Shown here piece after piece: positions 34,496 to 43,476 of a DNA stretch of 64,000 bases (position 1 is its first letter; each line of letters starts with the position of its first letter). Origin of the DNA: Acaryochloris sp. CCMEE 5410 (GTDB lineage Bacteria; Cyanobacteriota; Cyanobacteriia; Thermosynechococcales; Thermosynechococcaceae); NCBI RefSeq assembly GCF_000238775.2, contig NZ_AFEJ02000001.1, positions 1,426,001 to 1,490,000 of the forward strand, read 5' to 3'. A program made the position numbers and the translations under genes. Below the pieces are notes generated by a model. It did no database searches. It saw nothing but the letters and a program-made list of their open reading frames with translations, and was not told where the DNA came from.

Positions 34496-35422
34496 ATGTC
34501 CCTCCGCAAATTGTCTTGGTCCACTGCGGCCCCTTATCTCTTCTTAGCCCCTGCCCTCTGTGTTCTCAGCTTGAGTGTATTTTGGCCAGCGCTACAAGCG
34601 TTTTATCTGAGTTTTACGCAGTTTGAGACCCTGGGCCAAACCCCAGAATGGATTGGTCTGGGTAACTTTGAGCGGCTTTGGACGGACGATGTCTTTTGGC
34701 AAAGTTTGAAGAATTCGTTGATTTACCTGATTGGTGTCGTTCCCATCTTGGTCATCCTGCCCTTGGGCTTAGCGATTCTTGTCAATCAGAAACTGAAAGG
34801 AATTCATTGGTTCCGCGCCGCTTATTACACCCCAGTTGTGATTTCCATGGTGGTGGCAGGCATTGCCTGGAAGTGGCTATACGATGAGCGTGGCTTGCTG
34901 AATCAAGGTATTCGTCTGATTACCCAGAATCCGCTAATGGAAACGATTCTTGGTCAGTTGGGCTGGACCGGCGAACCCATCGTTTGGCTGCAAAATCCGG
35001 ATATTGCACTTTACTGCGTGATGGCGGTTACGGTTTGGAAAGGGTTGGGATATTACATGGTGATTTATTTGGCGGGGTTACAAGCAATTCCCCCAGATCT
35101 CTATGAGGCCGCCGCAATTGATGGGGCAGATGGCTGGCAAAAGCATTGGGATATCACCATTCCCTTGATGAAGCCTTATCTAATGCTAGTGTCCGTCATT
35201 TCAGCCATCTCAGCTGCCAAGGTGTTCGAAGAAGTCTATGTCATGACCCCTGGAGGCGGCGTTTTGGGGAGTACGATTACGATTGTGGCTAATTTATATG
35301 AACAGGCTTTTTCGGAAGTGGGCAATGGCTATAGCTATGCCTGCGCTATGGGGCTCGTATTATTCCTGCTGATCTTTGGGTTATCGATTTTGAATTTAAA
35401 GCTGGGACAGCTCCGAGGGTAA
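34496..35422 (+). CDS. MalF/UgpA-type sugar ABC transporter permease
   Basis: A 308-residue inner-membrane protein with six predicted helices and the EAA loop YEAAAIDGADGWQKHWDITIPLMKP that docks the ATPase. This is the first of the two permeases of a carbohydrate CUT1 transporter (MalF/UgpA/LacF side). No MalG-type partner, binding protein or ATPase is adjacent; mreB follows at 35561 instead. The partner subunits must be encoded elsewhere. The substrate is unknown; osmolyte or sugar uptake is likely by family. Confidence 0.9.
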   Translation: MSLRKLSWSTAAPYLFLAPALCVLSLSVFWPALQAFYLSFTQFETLGQTPEWIGLGNFERLWTDDVFWQSLKNSLIYLIGVVPILVILPLGLAILVNQKLKGIHWFRAAYYTPVVISMVVAGIAWKWLYDERGLLNQGIRLITQNPLMETILGQLGWTGEPIVWLQNPDIALYCVMAVTVWKGLGYYMVIYLAGLQAIPPDLYEAAAIDGADGWQKHWDITIPLMKPYLMLVSVISAISAAKVFEEVYVMTPGGGVLGSTITIVANLYEQAFSEVGNGYSYACAMGLVLFLLIFGLSILNLKLGQLRG

Positions 35423-35560
35423 TCCGTGATCTGAAGGAGAAATCTAATAAATATCCAACAAAACTGGACGATTTGATAAAAACGTAATAGAATCCAGCAC
35501 GTTTACAATTTAAGTGCAGATAAAATAACCTAGTTATAAATTCTTCAAAGGTAGGAAATA

Positions 35561-36598
35561 GTGGGCCTTTTCAGTCGCTTCTCTCGGGATATTGGCATTG
35601 ACCTTGGTACAGCAAACACCCTGGCATATGTATCAGGTAAGGGGATTGTGCTGCAAGAACCTTCAGTGGTTGCAGTCGATCAAGTCACAAAGCAAACCCT
35701 AGCCGTAGGGGCTGATGCCAAAATGATGTTAGGCCGTACCCCTGGTAATGTCGTTGCAATTCGCCCCCTAAGAGATGGTGTGATTGCAGACTTTGAGAAA
35801 GCTGAACTGATGCTCCAGCATTTTATCCGTCGGGTTCATGGGGGTAAAAGCTTAGTGTCTCCTCGTGTGGTCGTGGGTATCCCTAGTGGTGTGACGGGCG
35901 TAGAGAGACGGGCCGTTATGGAAGCCGCCAGCCAAGCGGGGGCCCGAGAGGTTCACCTGCTAGATGAGCCAGTGGCTGCAGCTATTGGGGCAGGACTCCC
36001 CGTGGATGAGCCGACTGGAAATATGATCATCGATATCGGAGGGGGCACCACCGAAGTTGCGGTGATGAGTTTGCAAGGCAGTGTGATCAGTGAATCGGTT
36101 CGGGTTGCGGGAGATGAATTGACCGAGTCGATTGCTCAGTACATGAAAAAAGTCCATAACCTGGTGATTGGTGAACGGACTGCTGAAGATATCAAAATCC
36201 GCATTGGCTCGGCCTATCCTACCAACGATAATGATGATGCCAATATGGAGGTTAGAGGACTCCACCTCCTATCTGGACTCCCACGAACGGTGTTGGTCAA
36301 GGGACCTGAGATTCGGGAAAGCATGACGGAGCCTCTCTCTTCCATTGTGGAAGCCGTGAAGCGGACCCTAGAGCGGATGCCCCCTGAATTAGCAGCAGAT
36401 ATTGTGGATCGCGGCATTATGTTGGCGGGGGGTGGTGCCTTGCTAAAGGGGTTAGATAAGTTGATCAGCCATGAGACGGGGATTGTGGTTCACATTGCGT
36501 CTGATCCGCTCTGTTGTGTTGTGATGGGCACGGGTCTGGTTTTGGAGAACTTCCAGCAGTTTTCTCGTGTATTTTCTAACCCAACGACTGTTCTTTAA
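35561..36598 (+). CDS. mreB: rod-shape determining actin-like protein MreB
   Basis: A 345-residue actin-fold ATPase of normal length. Phosphate-binding motifs GIDLGTANTLAYV and NMIIDIGGGTTEVAVM and the adenosine motif GIMLAGGGALLKGLD are intact. It forms antiparallel filaments at the inner membrane that guide peptidoglycan synthesis. GTG start preceded by AGGAAATA. mreC and mreD follow on the same strand after about 200 bases. Confidence 0.97.
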   Translation: MGLFSRFSRDIGIDLGTANTLAYVSGKGIVLQEPSVVAVDQVTKQTLAVGADAKMMLGRTPGNVVAIRPLRDGVIADFEKAELMLQHFIRRVHGGKSLVSPRVVVGIPSGVTGVERRAVMEAASQAGAREVHLLDEPVAAAIGAGLPVDEPTGNMIIDIGGGTTEVAVMSLQGSVISESVRVAGDELTESIAQYMKKVHNLVIGERTAEDIKIRIGSAYPTNDNDDANMEVRGLHLLSGLPRTVLVKGPEIRESMTEPLSSIVEAVKRTLERMPPELAADIVDRGIMLAGGGALLKGLDKLISHETGIVVHIASDPLCCVVMGTGLVLENFQQFSRVFSNPTTVL

Positions 36599-36808
36599 GT
36601 CATTGGGCTGATTTAGAGACCTTCAGGATGATACTCTCAAACGGAGAAACGTCCTCACTGCCCCATTTAGGCTCATAACAGATGAGTTAAGGTGATTTGA
36701 TTCATCTTTAATGCCTCTATACAATCAAGCCAGTTATTGAGTGCTGGGTTGGGGGGCTGATTCAGTTCTCAGGCCGGTCGGGGGATCCGTTCTTTAGTTT
36801 GATTGTCA

Positions 36809-37585
36809 ATGCTTTTTCTGTTTCGTTGGTGGGAACGGTATCGTTTAGGGTTAATCCTAGCTATTTTGTGCCTAGGAGGAGCGTGGGTATTTAGCCGTTC
36901 TCAAGGGGTGGGCTTGCTGGAAGTCTTTCGGTTTGCCCATCGACCGGTGCAGCCGGATGCTGTTAGGCAAAAAGAGCTGGTGGATGCCCAAACGAAACAG
37001 CTCCGTCAGCAACTGGCTGATCTGGAATCTCGAAATCAGACCCTCCAGGAGCTGGTTGATCATAAAAGTGTGAAAAGCAAGCAAGCGATCGCAGTTTCAA
37101 TACTGGGGCGCAGTGGGGATAATTGGTGGCAACAGTTAACCCTGAGCAAAGGCGAAAATCATGGCATTAAAGTGGGTTCCGTGGTATTTGCTCCGGGGGG
37201 ACTAGTGGGCCGGGTGACCGCTGTTTCTCAAAATACTAGTCGAGTCTTATTGGTTACCGATCCAACGAGCCGCATTGGGGTGATCGTTACCCGGAGCCGC
37301 CACATGGGCATCTTTCAAGGCCAGTCCAGTACAGAAGCTCTGATCACCTTCTTTGACAAAGATCCAGATGTGAAAGTGGGAGATGCAGTGGTTACCTCTT
37401 CCCTCAGTCGCCTATTTCCTCCGGGGCTGCCAGTCGGTAAAATTAAGACTTTGAAATTAGAGCAAAATTACAATCCTCAGGCCATTGTTGAATTGGCAGT
37501 CCCGATTAGCAAGCTGGAATGGGTTAGCGTATACCTGAATGATCAAACCTCTCTCCTTCAGAAAACAGTCCCCGCTTCCCCTTAA
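36809..37585 (+). CDS. mreC: rod-shape determining protein MreC
   Basis: The ATG at 36809 is preferred (in-frame TTG at 36803). A membrane anchor (YRLGLILAILCLGGAWVF) precedes a coiled coil (LVDAQTKQLRQQLADLESRNQTLQELV) and the beta-barrel periplasmic domain with WWQQLTLSKGENHGIKVGSVV, DPTSRIGVIVTRS and L-F-P-P-G-L-P-V-G. It connects MreB to the cell-wall synthases. About 258 residues, the usual size. It overlaps mreD by 47 bases. Confidence 0.93.
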   Translation: MLFLFRWWERYRLGLILAILCLGGAWVFSRSQGVGLLEVFRFAHRPVQPDAVRQKELVDAQTKQLRQQLADLESRNQTLQELVDHKSVKSKQAIAVSILGRSGDNWWQQLTLSKGENHGIKVGSVVFAPGGLVGRVTAVSQNTSRVLLVTDPTSRIGVIVTRSRHMGIFQGQSSTEALITFFDKDPDVKVGDAVVTSSLSRLFPPGLPVGKIKTLKLEQNYNPQAIVELAVPISKLEWVSVYLNDQTSLLQKTVPASP

Positions 37586-38096
37586 TCTTTGGAATGCTGC
37601 CATCGTGGTTGGATCGGTGATGATCTGTGCCTTGATGCTGCTGTTTCGGTTGCCGGTTATGGTGCTGTCGGGGGTGGGGCCGAATTGGTTGCTGGTGTGG
37701 GTGGTGACCTGGAGTATTAAGCGCTCCTCGCTCCAGGGCATTGTGGCGGGTATTTGTTTGGGGCTGATTCAAGATGGTCTGACGGCGGCTCAGCCGACCC
37801 ATACGGTGGGTTTAGCCCTAGTGGGGTTGCTGACAGGACGCATCAACAAAAAACGCTTTATCCAGGAAGACTTTATCTCCATCGCCCTAATCGTATTTGG
37901 GATGGCTCTGATGGTGGAGGCTGTGGCTGCGATTCAGTTTGGCCTAGGGGGGACCCATCGACTAGAGGATGTGTGGCTGCATTTGCGGCAAACGGCCCTA
38001 AGTTCTGGGATTCTCAGTAGCTTATGGGCTCCAGTGGTTTATTTCCCGTTGAACCGGTGGTGGACTCGATATCATCGGTTATTGGGAATCGAATAA
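37539..38096 (+). CDS. mreD: rod-shape determining protein MreD
   Basis: A 185-residue integral membrane protein with about five hydrophobic segments and the MreD-typical WLLVWVVTWSIKRSSLQGIVAGICLGLIQDGLTA, followed by GLALVGLLTGRINKKRF. It starts with ATG inside mreC (47-base overlap), which implies translational coupling. It completes the MreBCD shape machinery. Confidence 0.9.
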   Translation: MIKPLSFRKQSPLPLNLWNAAIVVGSVMICALMLLFRLPVMVLSGVGPNWLLVWVVTWSIKRSSLQGIVAGICLGLIQDGLTAAQPTHTVGLALVGLLTGRINKKRFIQEDFISIALIVFGMALMVEAVAAIQFGLGGTHRLEDVWLHLRQTALSSGILSSLWAPVVYFPLNRWWTRYHRLLGIE

Positions 38097-38259
38097 TTAA
38101 CCGACACCCACATAAAAATTGTTCTCGATCGGCTTTGATCCTTGGCGAATAAATTGAGCGAGTGGGGATCAATTCTCAAAATGTGATCAACGCGACGGCC
38201 TGAAATCGACTACAGTAGAGGATAGCGAAACAAGCAAATTGACGGGAGACGACTCCGGT

Positions 38260-40167
38260 ATGCATCTGAGTGAAATTGTCCACCCTAACCAGTTGCACGG
38301 GTTATCTATTTCGGAACTGAAGCAAATTGCTAATCAGATCCGGGAAAAGCATTTAGACACTGTGGCGACGAGCGGTGGCCATTTAGGACCGGGGTTAGGG
38401 GTTGTTGAACTGACCCTAGCGCTCTATCAAACCTTAGATTTGGATCAAGATAAAGTGGTGTGGGATGTCGGACACCAAGCCTATCCCCACAAACTGATTA
38501 CGGGACGATACGAGCGGTTCCATACCCTACGCCAGAAAGATGGTGTTGCGGGTTATCTCAATCGTCGGGAAAGCAAGTTTGACCACTTTGGTGCGGGACA
38601 TGCATCCACCAGTATTTCATCGGTTTTAGGAATGGCCTTGGCCCGAGATGCCAAGGGAGAAAACTTTAAAACAGTCGCAGTCATTGGCGATGGCGCAATG
38701 ACGGGTGGGATGGCCCTGGAAGCCATTAACCATGCGGGGCACCTTCCTCATACTCGGATGCTCGTGATCTTAAACGATAACGACATGTCCATTTCTCCCA
38801 ATGTGGGCGCCATGTCTCGTTATCTAAATAAGATGCGTCTGAGTCCTCCGATTCAGTTCTTGTCCGATAACTTTGAAGAACAGCTGAAGCAGCTTCCCTT
38901 TGGGGAGCAGGTCGCTCCCGATTTGAAGCGGCTGAAAGGCGGTATGAAGCGCTTGGCGGTTTCCAAGGTTGGTGCGGTATTTGAAGAGCTGGGCTTTACC
39001 TATATGGGCCCTGTAGATGGCCATAGCCTGGAGGAGCTGCTGGCAACTTTTAAGGAAGCCCATTTGCATGAAGGTCCTGTGTTGGTGCATGTGGCCACCA
39101 CGAAGGGTAAGGGATATGCGATCGCAGAGCAAGACCAAGTCAGCTACCATGCCCAAAGTCCGTTCAACCTAGAAACGGGTAAAGCCAAGCCATCGAACAA
39201 ACCCAAGCCGCCCAGCTATTCCAAGGTGTTTGCTGAAACCCTAATCAAAATGGCGGAAAACGACATTCGGGTCGTGGGCATCACCGCAGCCATGGCTACG
39301 GGAACAGGGTTAGACAAATTACAAGCCAAACTGCCAAAACAATATATTGATGTCGGTATTGCTGAACAGCATGCCGTCACCCTAGCCGCCGGGATGGCCT
39401 GTGAAGGGATGCGGCCCGTTGTCGCTATCTATTCCACCTTTTTGCAGCGGGGCTACGACCAAATTATTCATGATGTCTGTATCCAAAACCTGCCCGTCTT
39501 CTTCTGCTTAGATCGTGCCGGTATCGTCGGTGCCGATGGACCCACCCACCAAGGCATGTACGATATTGCCTACCTGCGCTGCCTCCCGAATATGGTGATG
39601 ATGGCGCCTAAAGATGAAGCCGAACTGCAGCAAATGTTAGTGACGGGCATCAATTATACCGATGGCCCCATTGCGATGCGCTATCCCCGAGGCAGTGGCC
39701 TGGGTGTCGGCCTGATGGAAGAAGGGTGGGAACCGTTACCCATTGGTAAAGCAGAAACCTTGCGTCATGGCGATGATGTCTTGCTACTGGCCTATGGCAC
39801 GATGGTGAACTTAGCCTCTCAAGTGGCGGATATGCTGACGGAGCATGGTGTGCGGGCTACAGTGGTAAATGCTCGATTTGCCAAGCCTTTGGATACAGAG
39901 TTAATTATTCCTTTGGCTCAGAAAATTGGCCAGGTGGTCACCCTAGAGGAAGGCTGTTTGCCCGGTGGCTTTGGCTCGGCTGTCTTAGAAGCCCTGATGG
40001 ACCATCAAGTGCTGGCCCCTGTGACTCGCATTGGCGTTCCAGATCAATTGGTAGAGCATGCCACACCGGATCAATCCAAAGCGGAGCTGGGACTTACCCC
40101 TGCTCAAGTGGCAGAAAGAGTGTTAGGGTTGCTGAAGCAGAAACCAGCGCCTAGCTACGTTTCCTAA
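38260..40167 (+). CDS. dxs: 1-deoxy-D-xylulose-5-phosphate synthase
   Basis: The ATG at 38260 gives 635 residues, the usual length; the TTG at 38239 is less likely. Thiamine-diphosphate motif: [20 protein letters not shown] ending with NDNDMSI. The transketolase-type pyrimidine domain carries [22 protein letters not shown] with the conserved Glu, and [18 protein letters not shown]. It condenses pyruvate and glyceraldehyde-3-phosphate as the first step of the MEP isoprenoid pathway, which supplies carotenoids and chlorophyll phytyl tails. Confidence 0.97.
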   Translation: MHLSEIVHPNQLHGLSISELKQIANQIREKHLDTVATSGGHLGPGLGVVELTLALYQTLDLDQDKVVWDVGHQAYPHKLITGRYERFHTLRQKDGVAGYLNRRESKFDHFGAGHASTSISSVLGMALARDAKGENFKTVAVIGDGAMTGGMALEAINHAGHLPHTRMLVILNDNDMSISPNVGAMSRYLNKMRLSPPIQFLSDNFEEQLKQLPFGEQVAPDLKRLKGGMKRLAVSKVGAVFEELGFTYMGPVDGHSLEELLATFKEAHLHEGPVLVHVATTKGKGYAIAEQDQVSYHAQSPFNLETGKAKPSNKPKPPSYSKVFAETLIKMAENDIRVVGITAAMATGTGLDKLQAKLPKQYIDVGIAEQHAVTLAAGMACEGMRPVVAIYSTFLQRGYDQIIHDVCIQNLPVFFCLDRAGIVGADGPTHQGMYDIAYLRCLPNMVMMAPKDEAELQQMLVTGINYTDGPIAMRYPRGSGLGVGLMEEGWEPLPIGKAETLRHGDDVLLLAYGTMVNLASQVADMLTEHGVRATVVNARFAKPLDTELIIPLAQKIGQVVTLEEGCLPGGFGSAVLEALMDHQVLAPVTRIGVPDQLVEHATPDQSKAELGLTPAQVAERVLGLLKQKPAPSYVS

Positions 40168-40201
40168 TACTTGTCCACTGATTCTCAAAAACTGAACTCT
40201 G

Positions 40202-41269
40202 ATGACTGCATCGGTTGCCAATCCCGTTTACCCTGTTGTTTGGCGTGGCGACCACGTTGAACTGATTGATCAGACTCGCTTGCCGCAACAATTTAGCGTT
40301 GTGGAGATCCGCCGCTCGGAAGATATGGCGACGGCGATCAAAACCATGATTGTTCGAGGTGCTCCGGCCATCGGTGTAGCTGCTGCCTATGGCATGTACT
40401 TGGGAAGCTGCGAAATTACCACAGACAACCGGGATGGGTTTTTAAGTGAACTGGTTGGCGTGGGTAACCAATTGAAAGCGACCCGACCGACGGCAGTGAA
40501 TCTCTTCTGGGCAGTAGATCGGATGCTGAAAGTGGCTCGCCAAACCTTAGGCCCGATTTCCCAGATTCAAGACCAGCTGTTAACAACGGCTCAAGAAATT
40601 GGGGCGGATGATGTCCGCACTTGCCAGGCGATTGGTAATCATGGCCTCAGTGTTTTACCCAAAGATCCTGAAAAGCTTTGTCTTCTGACCCACTGTAATG
40701 CTGGAGCCCTAGCGACAGCAGGTTATGGTACTGCATTGGGAGTAGTTCGCTCTGCTTGGACTGCAGGTCGATTGGCTAGGGTCTATGCAGATGAGACTCG
40801 GCCTCGTTTGCAGGGGGCTAAGCTAACCACCTGGGAATGCGTACAAGAAGATATTCCTGTAACCCTGATCTCCGATGGCATGGCTGCCCATTGCATGCAG
40901 CAGAACTTGATCGATGTGGTGGTGGTTGGTGCCGATCGTATTGCCGCAAATGGCGATGCGGCCAATAAAATTGGCACTTACAGCGTTGCCCTCTGTGCTA
41001 AAGCCCACAATTTGCCTTTTTATGTCGCAGCGCCCCTCTCAACGATTGATTTTGATCTAGCGGATGGTGGAGGGATTCCGATCGAAGAGCGACATCCATC
41101 GGAAATTTATCAAATTGGGACAACGGATATTTGTCCAAAAGGGGTTGAGTTCTATAACCCTGCCTTTGATGTGACTCCTGCTGAATTGATTACTGGCATT
41201 ATTACGGAGCATGGGGTGTTTGCGCCAGGGGATATCCGAGAGAAGCTCAGCCATCACCGCTCTACTTAA
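40202..41269 (+). CDS. mtnA: S-methyl-5-thioribose-1-phosphate isomerase
   Basis: A 355-residue enzyme of the eIF2B-like family with the MtnA signature: [42 protein letters not shown] (catalytic Cys) and [21 protein letters not shown] (catalytic Asp). It converts methylthioribose-1-phosphate to the ribulose form in methionine salvage. Starts with ATG 34 bases after dxs. No other mtn gene is nearby. Confidence 0.95.
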   Translation: MTASVANPVYPVVWRGDHVELIDQTRLPQQFSVVEIRRSEDMATAIKTMIVRGAPAIGVAAAYGMYLGSCEITTDNRDGFLSELVGVGNQLKATRPTAVNLFWAVDRMLKVARQTLGPISQIQDQLLTTAQEIGADDVRTCQAIGNHGLSVLPKDPEKLCLLTHCNAGALATAGYGTALGVVRSAWTAGRLARVYADETRPRLQGAKLTTWECVQEDIPVTLISDGMAAHCMQQNLIDVVVVGADRIAANGDAANKIGTYSVALCAKAHNLPFYVAAPLSTIDFDLADGGGIPIEERHPSEIYQIGTTDICPKGVEFYNPAFDVTPAELITGIITEHGVFAPGDIREKLSHHRST

Positions 41270-41424
41270 ATTTGCCACTTCTGCCCTCTGTCATCCCAGG
41301 GATGTGGCCAATGGGGATGCCTATTTGTTATCACAGGAATTGGTGCTGATTCTTAGATGCGATCGCAAAGTCGCTTTTAGAGAGAGTATCTGGCTACTCT
41401 GAAGGTAAGGATGGCAAGGAATTG

Positions 41425-42306
41425 ATGGGACAGAATTTGGGGCAGATGCCTAAAAGACGGCTTTTCAGAAGGCGAAGTATTGGGGTGTGGACCTTATTGC
41501 TCCTATTTCTCCTAGCTCTAGGATTACCGGTGTATGCCTATAAGATTGAACCCTATTGGTTAGAGGTAAAGACGGTCCCTCTAGTCTTGCCTCATTTACA
41601 GCAAGAGTTTGATGGCTATCGGATTGTGCAGCTCAGTGATGTGCATGTGGTCGATCAAATGCCACAGTCTTTTTTGGAAAAGGTGATTGACCAAACCAAC
41701 CGACAGCAGCCCGATCTCGTCGTTATTACAGGAGATATTGTCACCGCGTCTCCTCAGCGATATGCATCTCGCATTGAAGCGGCATTTAAAACTTTTGAAG
41801 CTCCGACCGTCGCTGTTTTAGGTAATCATGATTATTGGTCTGATCCAGAGGCAGTCCAGCAAATTTTGCAGAATGGTAATGTGCAAGCTCTCCGTAATCA
41901 GGTCTATACGGTGCGACGAAACCAGGCTCAACTGCATATTGCAGGGGTTGATGATGTATGGGCAGGAGCAGCCGATTTAGATCAGGTGATGGCCCAGTTG
42001 CCCAAGATAGGGGCCGCGATTTTATTAGCCCATGAACCTGATTTTGCAGATACCGCTGTCACCACCCATCGATTTGACTTAGAACTATCTGGGCATGCCC
42101 ATGGCGGTCAGGTTGCGATTCCATTTGTGGGGGCTCCCGTGTTGCCCCCCCATGGCAAACGATATCCCATTGGCCAATATCAAATTGAAGATTTAATCCA
42201 ATACACCAACCGTGGAATTGGCATGGTTAGCCCTCGCGTTCGGTTTGGGAGTCGTCCTGAAATCACGGTTTTTCAGCTGTCTGCCCCTGCTGAACAGCAA
42301 TCCTAG
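41425..42306 (+). CDS. membrane-anchored metallophosphoesterase
   Basis: The ATG at 41425 with AAGGA four bases upstream is preferred over TTG at 41422. One N-terminal membrane helix (VWTLLLLFLLALGLPVYAY) anchors a calcineurin-type domain with metal motifs VQLSDVHVVDQ, VVITGDIV, VAVLGNHDYWSD and LSGHAHGGQV. YaeI/YkuE-type homologues hydrolyse UDP-2,3-diacylglucosamine or lipid-linked phosphoesters; the substrate is not assigned here. About 293 residues, the usual size. Confidence 0.9.
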   Translation: MGQNLGQMPKRRLFRRRSIGVWTLLLLFLLALGLPVYAYKIEPYWLEVKTVPLVLPHLQQEFDGYRIVQLSDVHVVDQMPQSFLEKVIDQTNRQQPDLVVITGDIVTASPQRYASRIEAAFKTFEAPTVAVLGNHDYWSDPEAVQQILQNGNVQALRNQVYTVRRNQAQLHIAGVDDVWAGAADLDQVMAQLPKIGAAILLAHEPDFADTAVTTHRFDLELSGHAHGGQVAIPFVGAPVLPPHGKRYPIGQYQIEDLIQYTNRGIGMVSPRVRFGSRPEITVFQLSAPAEQQS

Positions 42307-42346
42307 TGGGCCTGTATCAGATGCTGGTTTATTCAGCTCCCAAGAC

Positions 42347-43012
42347 TTAACCTTCCGTGGCCTGTAAAGCATTGGCATAAAGAGATGGTCGGAGACATAG
42401 ATAGACTAACGGTCCCAGGAATGGAACTAACGCAGCGCCCCAAAATAAGGGAGACTGCATCGATAAACCCCGTCGATTGGCATCTGCGATTAATATGGCG
42501 GGAAAGACAAGACTGAGCATACAAAAATCTAAGCTCATAACGTGAATAAACCGGCTTGTTTGCCAGAGCTGGACAAAATTGCCCCAGTCTCCTTGGGAAA
42601 AGCCAAAAGCTAGAAGGACGACCCCACCCACTAACAAACCCAGCCCTAATCCTCGGCTGTCCCAAAACTTTAAGTTGCGGTTGCTTTCTCCTGCTAGCTC
42701 AGGTTGAGGTGATTGGCGGAGAGCCAGGTAGGGCAACAGGGCAAAGGCTCCAAAAGCAAAGGATAGGCTGGCGAATGGCCATGCTGATATTTTTTGCTCG
42801 CAACCATCGGCAAACAGGACGCTTCCATAGATCATGGGCCAGATGCCCATCAGGTTAAACAGGGCAATCACTAAGGGATTAATGCCTTCCCAGTTCATCG
42901 TCGCTAGCTTTTGAATTAACTCCAGGGAATTTCCCTGATCTGGGGGGGCTAGAACAAAGGCATAGAAACTAAATCCTAGCCATAGCAAACCAAATCCAAT
43001 TTTTTGCGCCAT
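42347..43012 (-). CDS. conserved integral membrane protein, 221 aa
   Basis: About six hydrophobic helices (IGFGLLWLGFSFYAFVLAPP, VIALFNLMGIWPMIYGSVLFADG, FASLSFAFGAFALLPYLAL, GLGLGLLVGGVVLLAFGFS, SLDFCMLSLVFPAILIADA, LFWGAALVPFLGPLVYLCLRP). Similar proteins occur in cyanobacteria and plant plastids, but I do not know a function. ATG start. It converges with the phosphoesterase gene and is divergent from the second kinase gene. Confidence 0.75.
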   Translation of the reverse strand: MAQKIGFGLLWLGFSFYAFVLAPPDQGNSLELIQKLATMNWEGINPLVIALFNLMGIWPMIYGSVLFADGCEQKISAWPFASLSFAFGAFALLPYLALRQSPQPELAGESNRNLKFWDSRGLGLGLLVGGVVLLAFGFSQGDWGNFVQLWQTSRFIHVMSLDFCMLSLVFPAILIADANRRGLSMQSPLFWGAALVPFLGPLVYLCLRPSLYANALQATEG

Positions 43013-43476
43013 TCCAACTCCAGTCTTGTCGATATATATTTAAAATATGACTGAATTTGGATGATATGAGGGCGATTTAAACTGGGACTTAGGGATAAGG
43101 TGCAATACCTTTACCTCTGACATTGACTGATGCTCAAGTACTGCCAGTTTTCCCCTCTCCATAAGACGGGTTGCATATAAATCTCTGCACTAACGATAGG
43201 TCATCAGAATCCCTTTCATTCCTTATAGCTTTCTTGGCCTTGGGCCATGCAACTTGATTTCTCAGTGACAACAATCACACCCCCATTTGACGATTGTCAC
43301 TGAGATGCAAAGCCAGTGACTGTATATCTTATAGACACACCCCGCTATCCCAAGGGACAGGCAAATGAACCCAACATTCTGGACGGTTTGACGACCAAAG
43401 GCTGAGATTTTTATTCAGCCTTTGGGTATCGGCCACGAACAACCCCTCAAAGAATGGCCTACTCTGGAGCTCTCCC
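43013..43476. other. intergenic before the second kinase gene
   Basis: A 464-base gap without a supported ORF. It contains the inverted repeat at 43261-43304 and the promoters of the divergent membrane-protein and kinase genes. Confidence 0.5.
43261..43304. repeat. imperfect inverted repeat CTCAGTGACA...TGTCACTGAG
   Basis: CTCAGTGACA-acaATC (43261-43276) and GAT-TGTCACTGAG (43292-43304) pair through 10 bases plus a bulged extension, with a 15-base loop. There is no T-run, so it is more likely an operator or structural element than a terminator. Confidence 0.4.
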
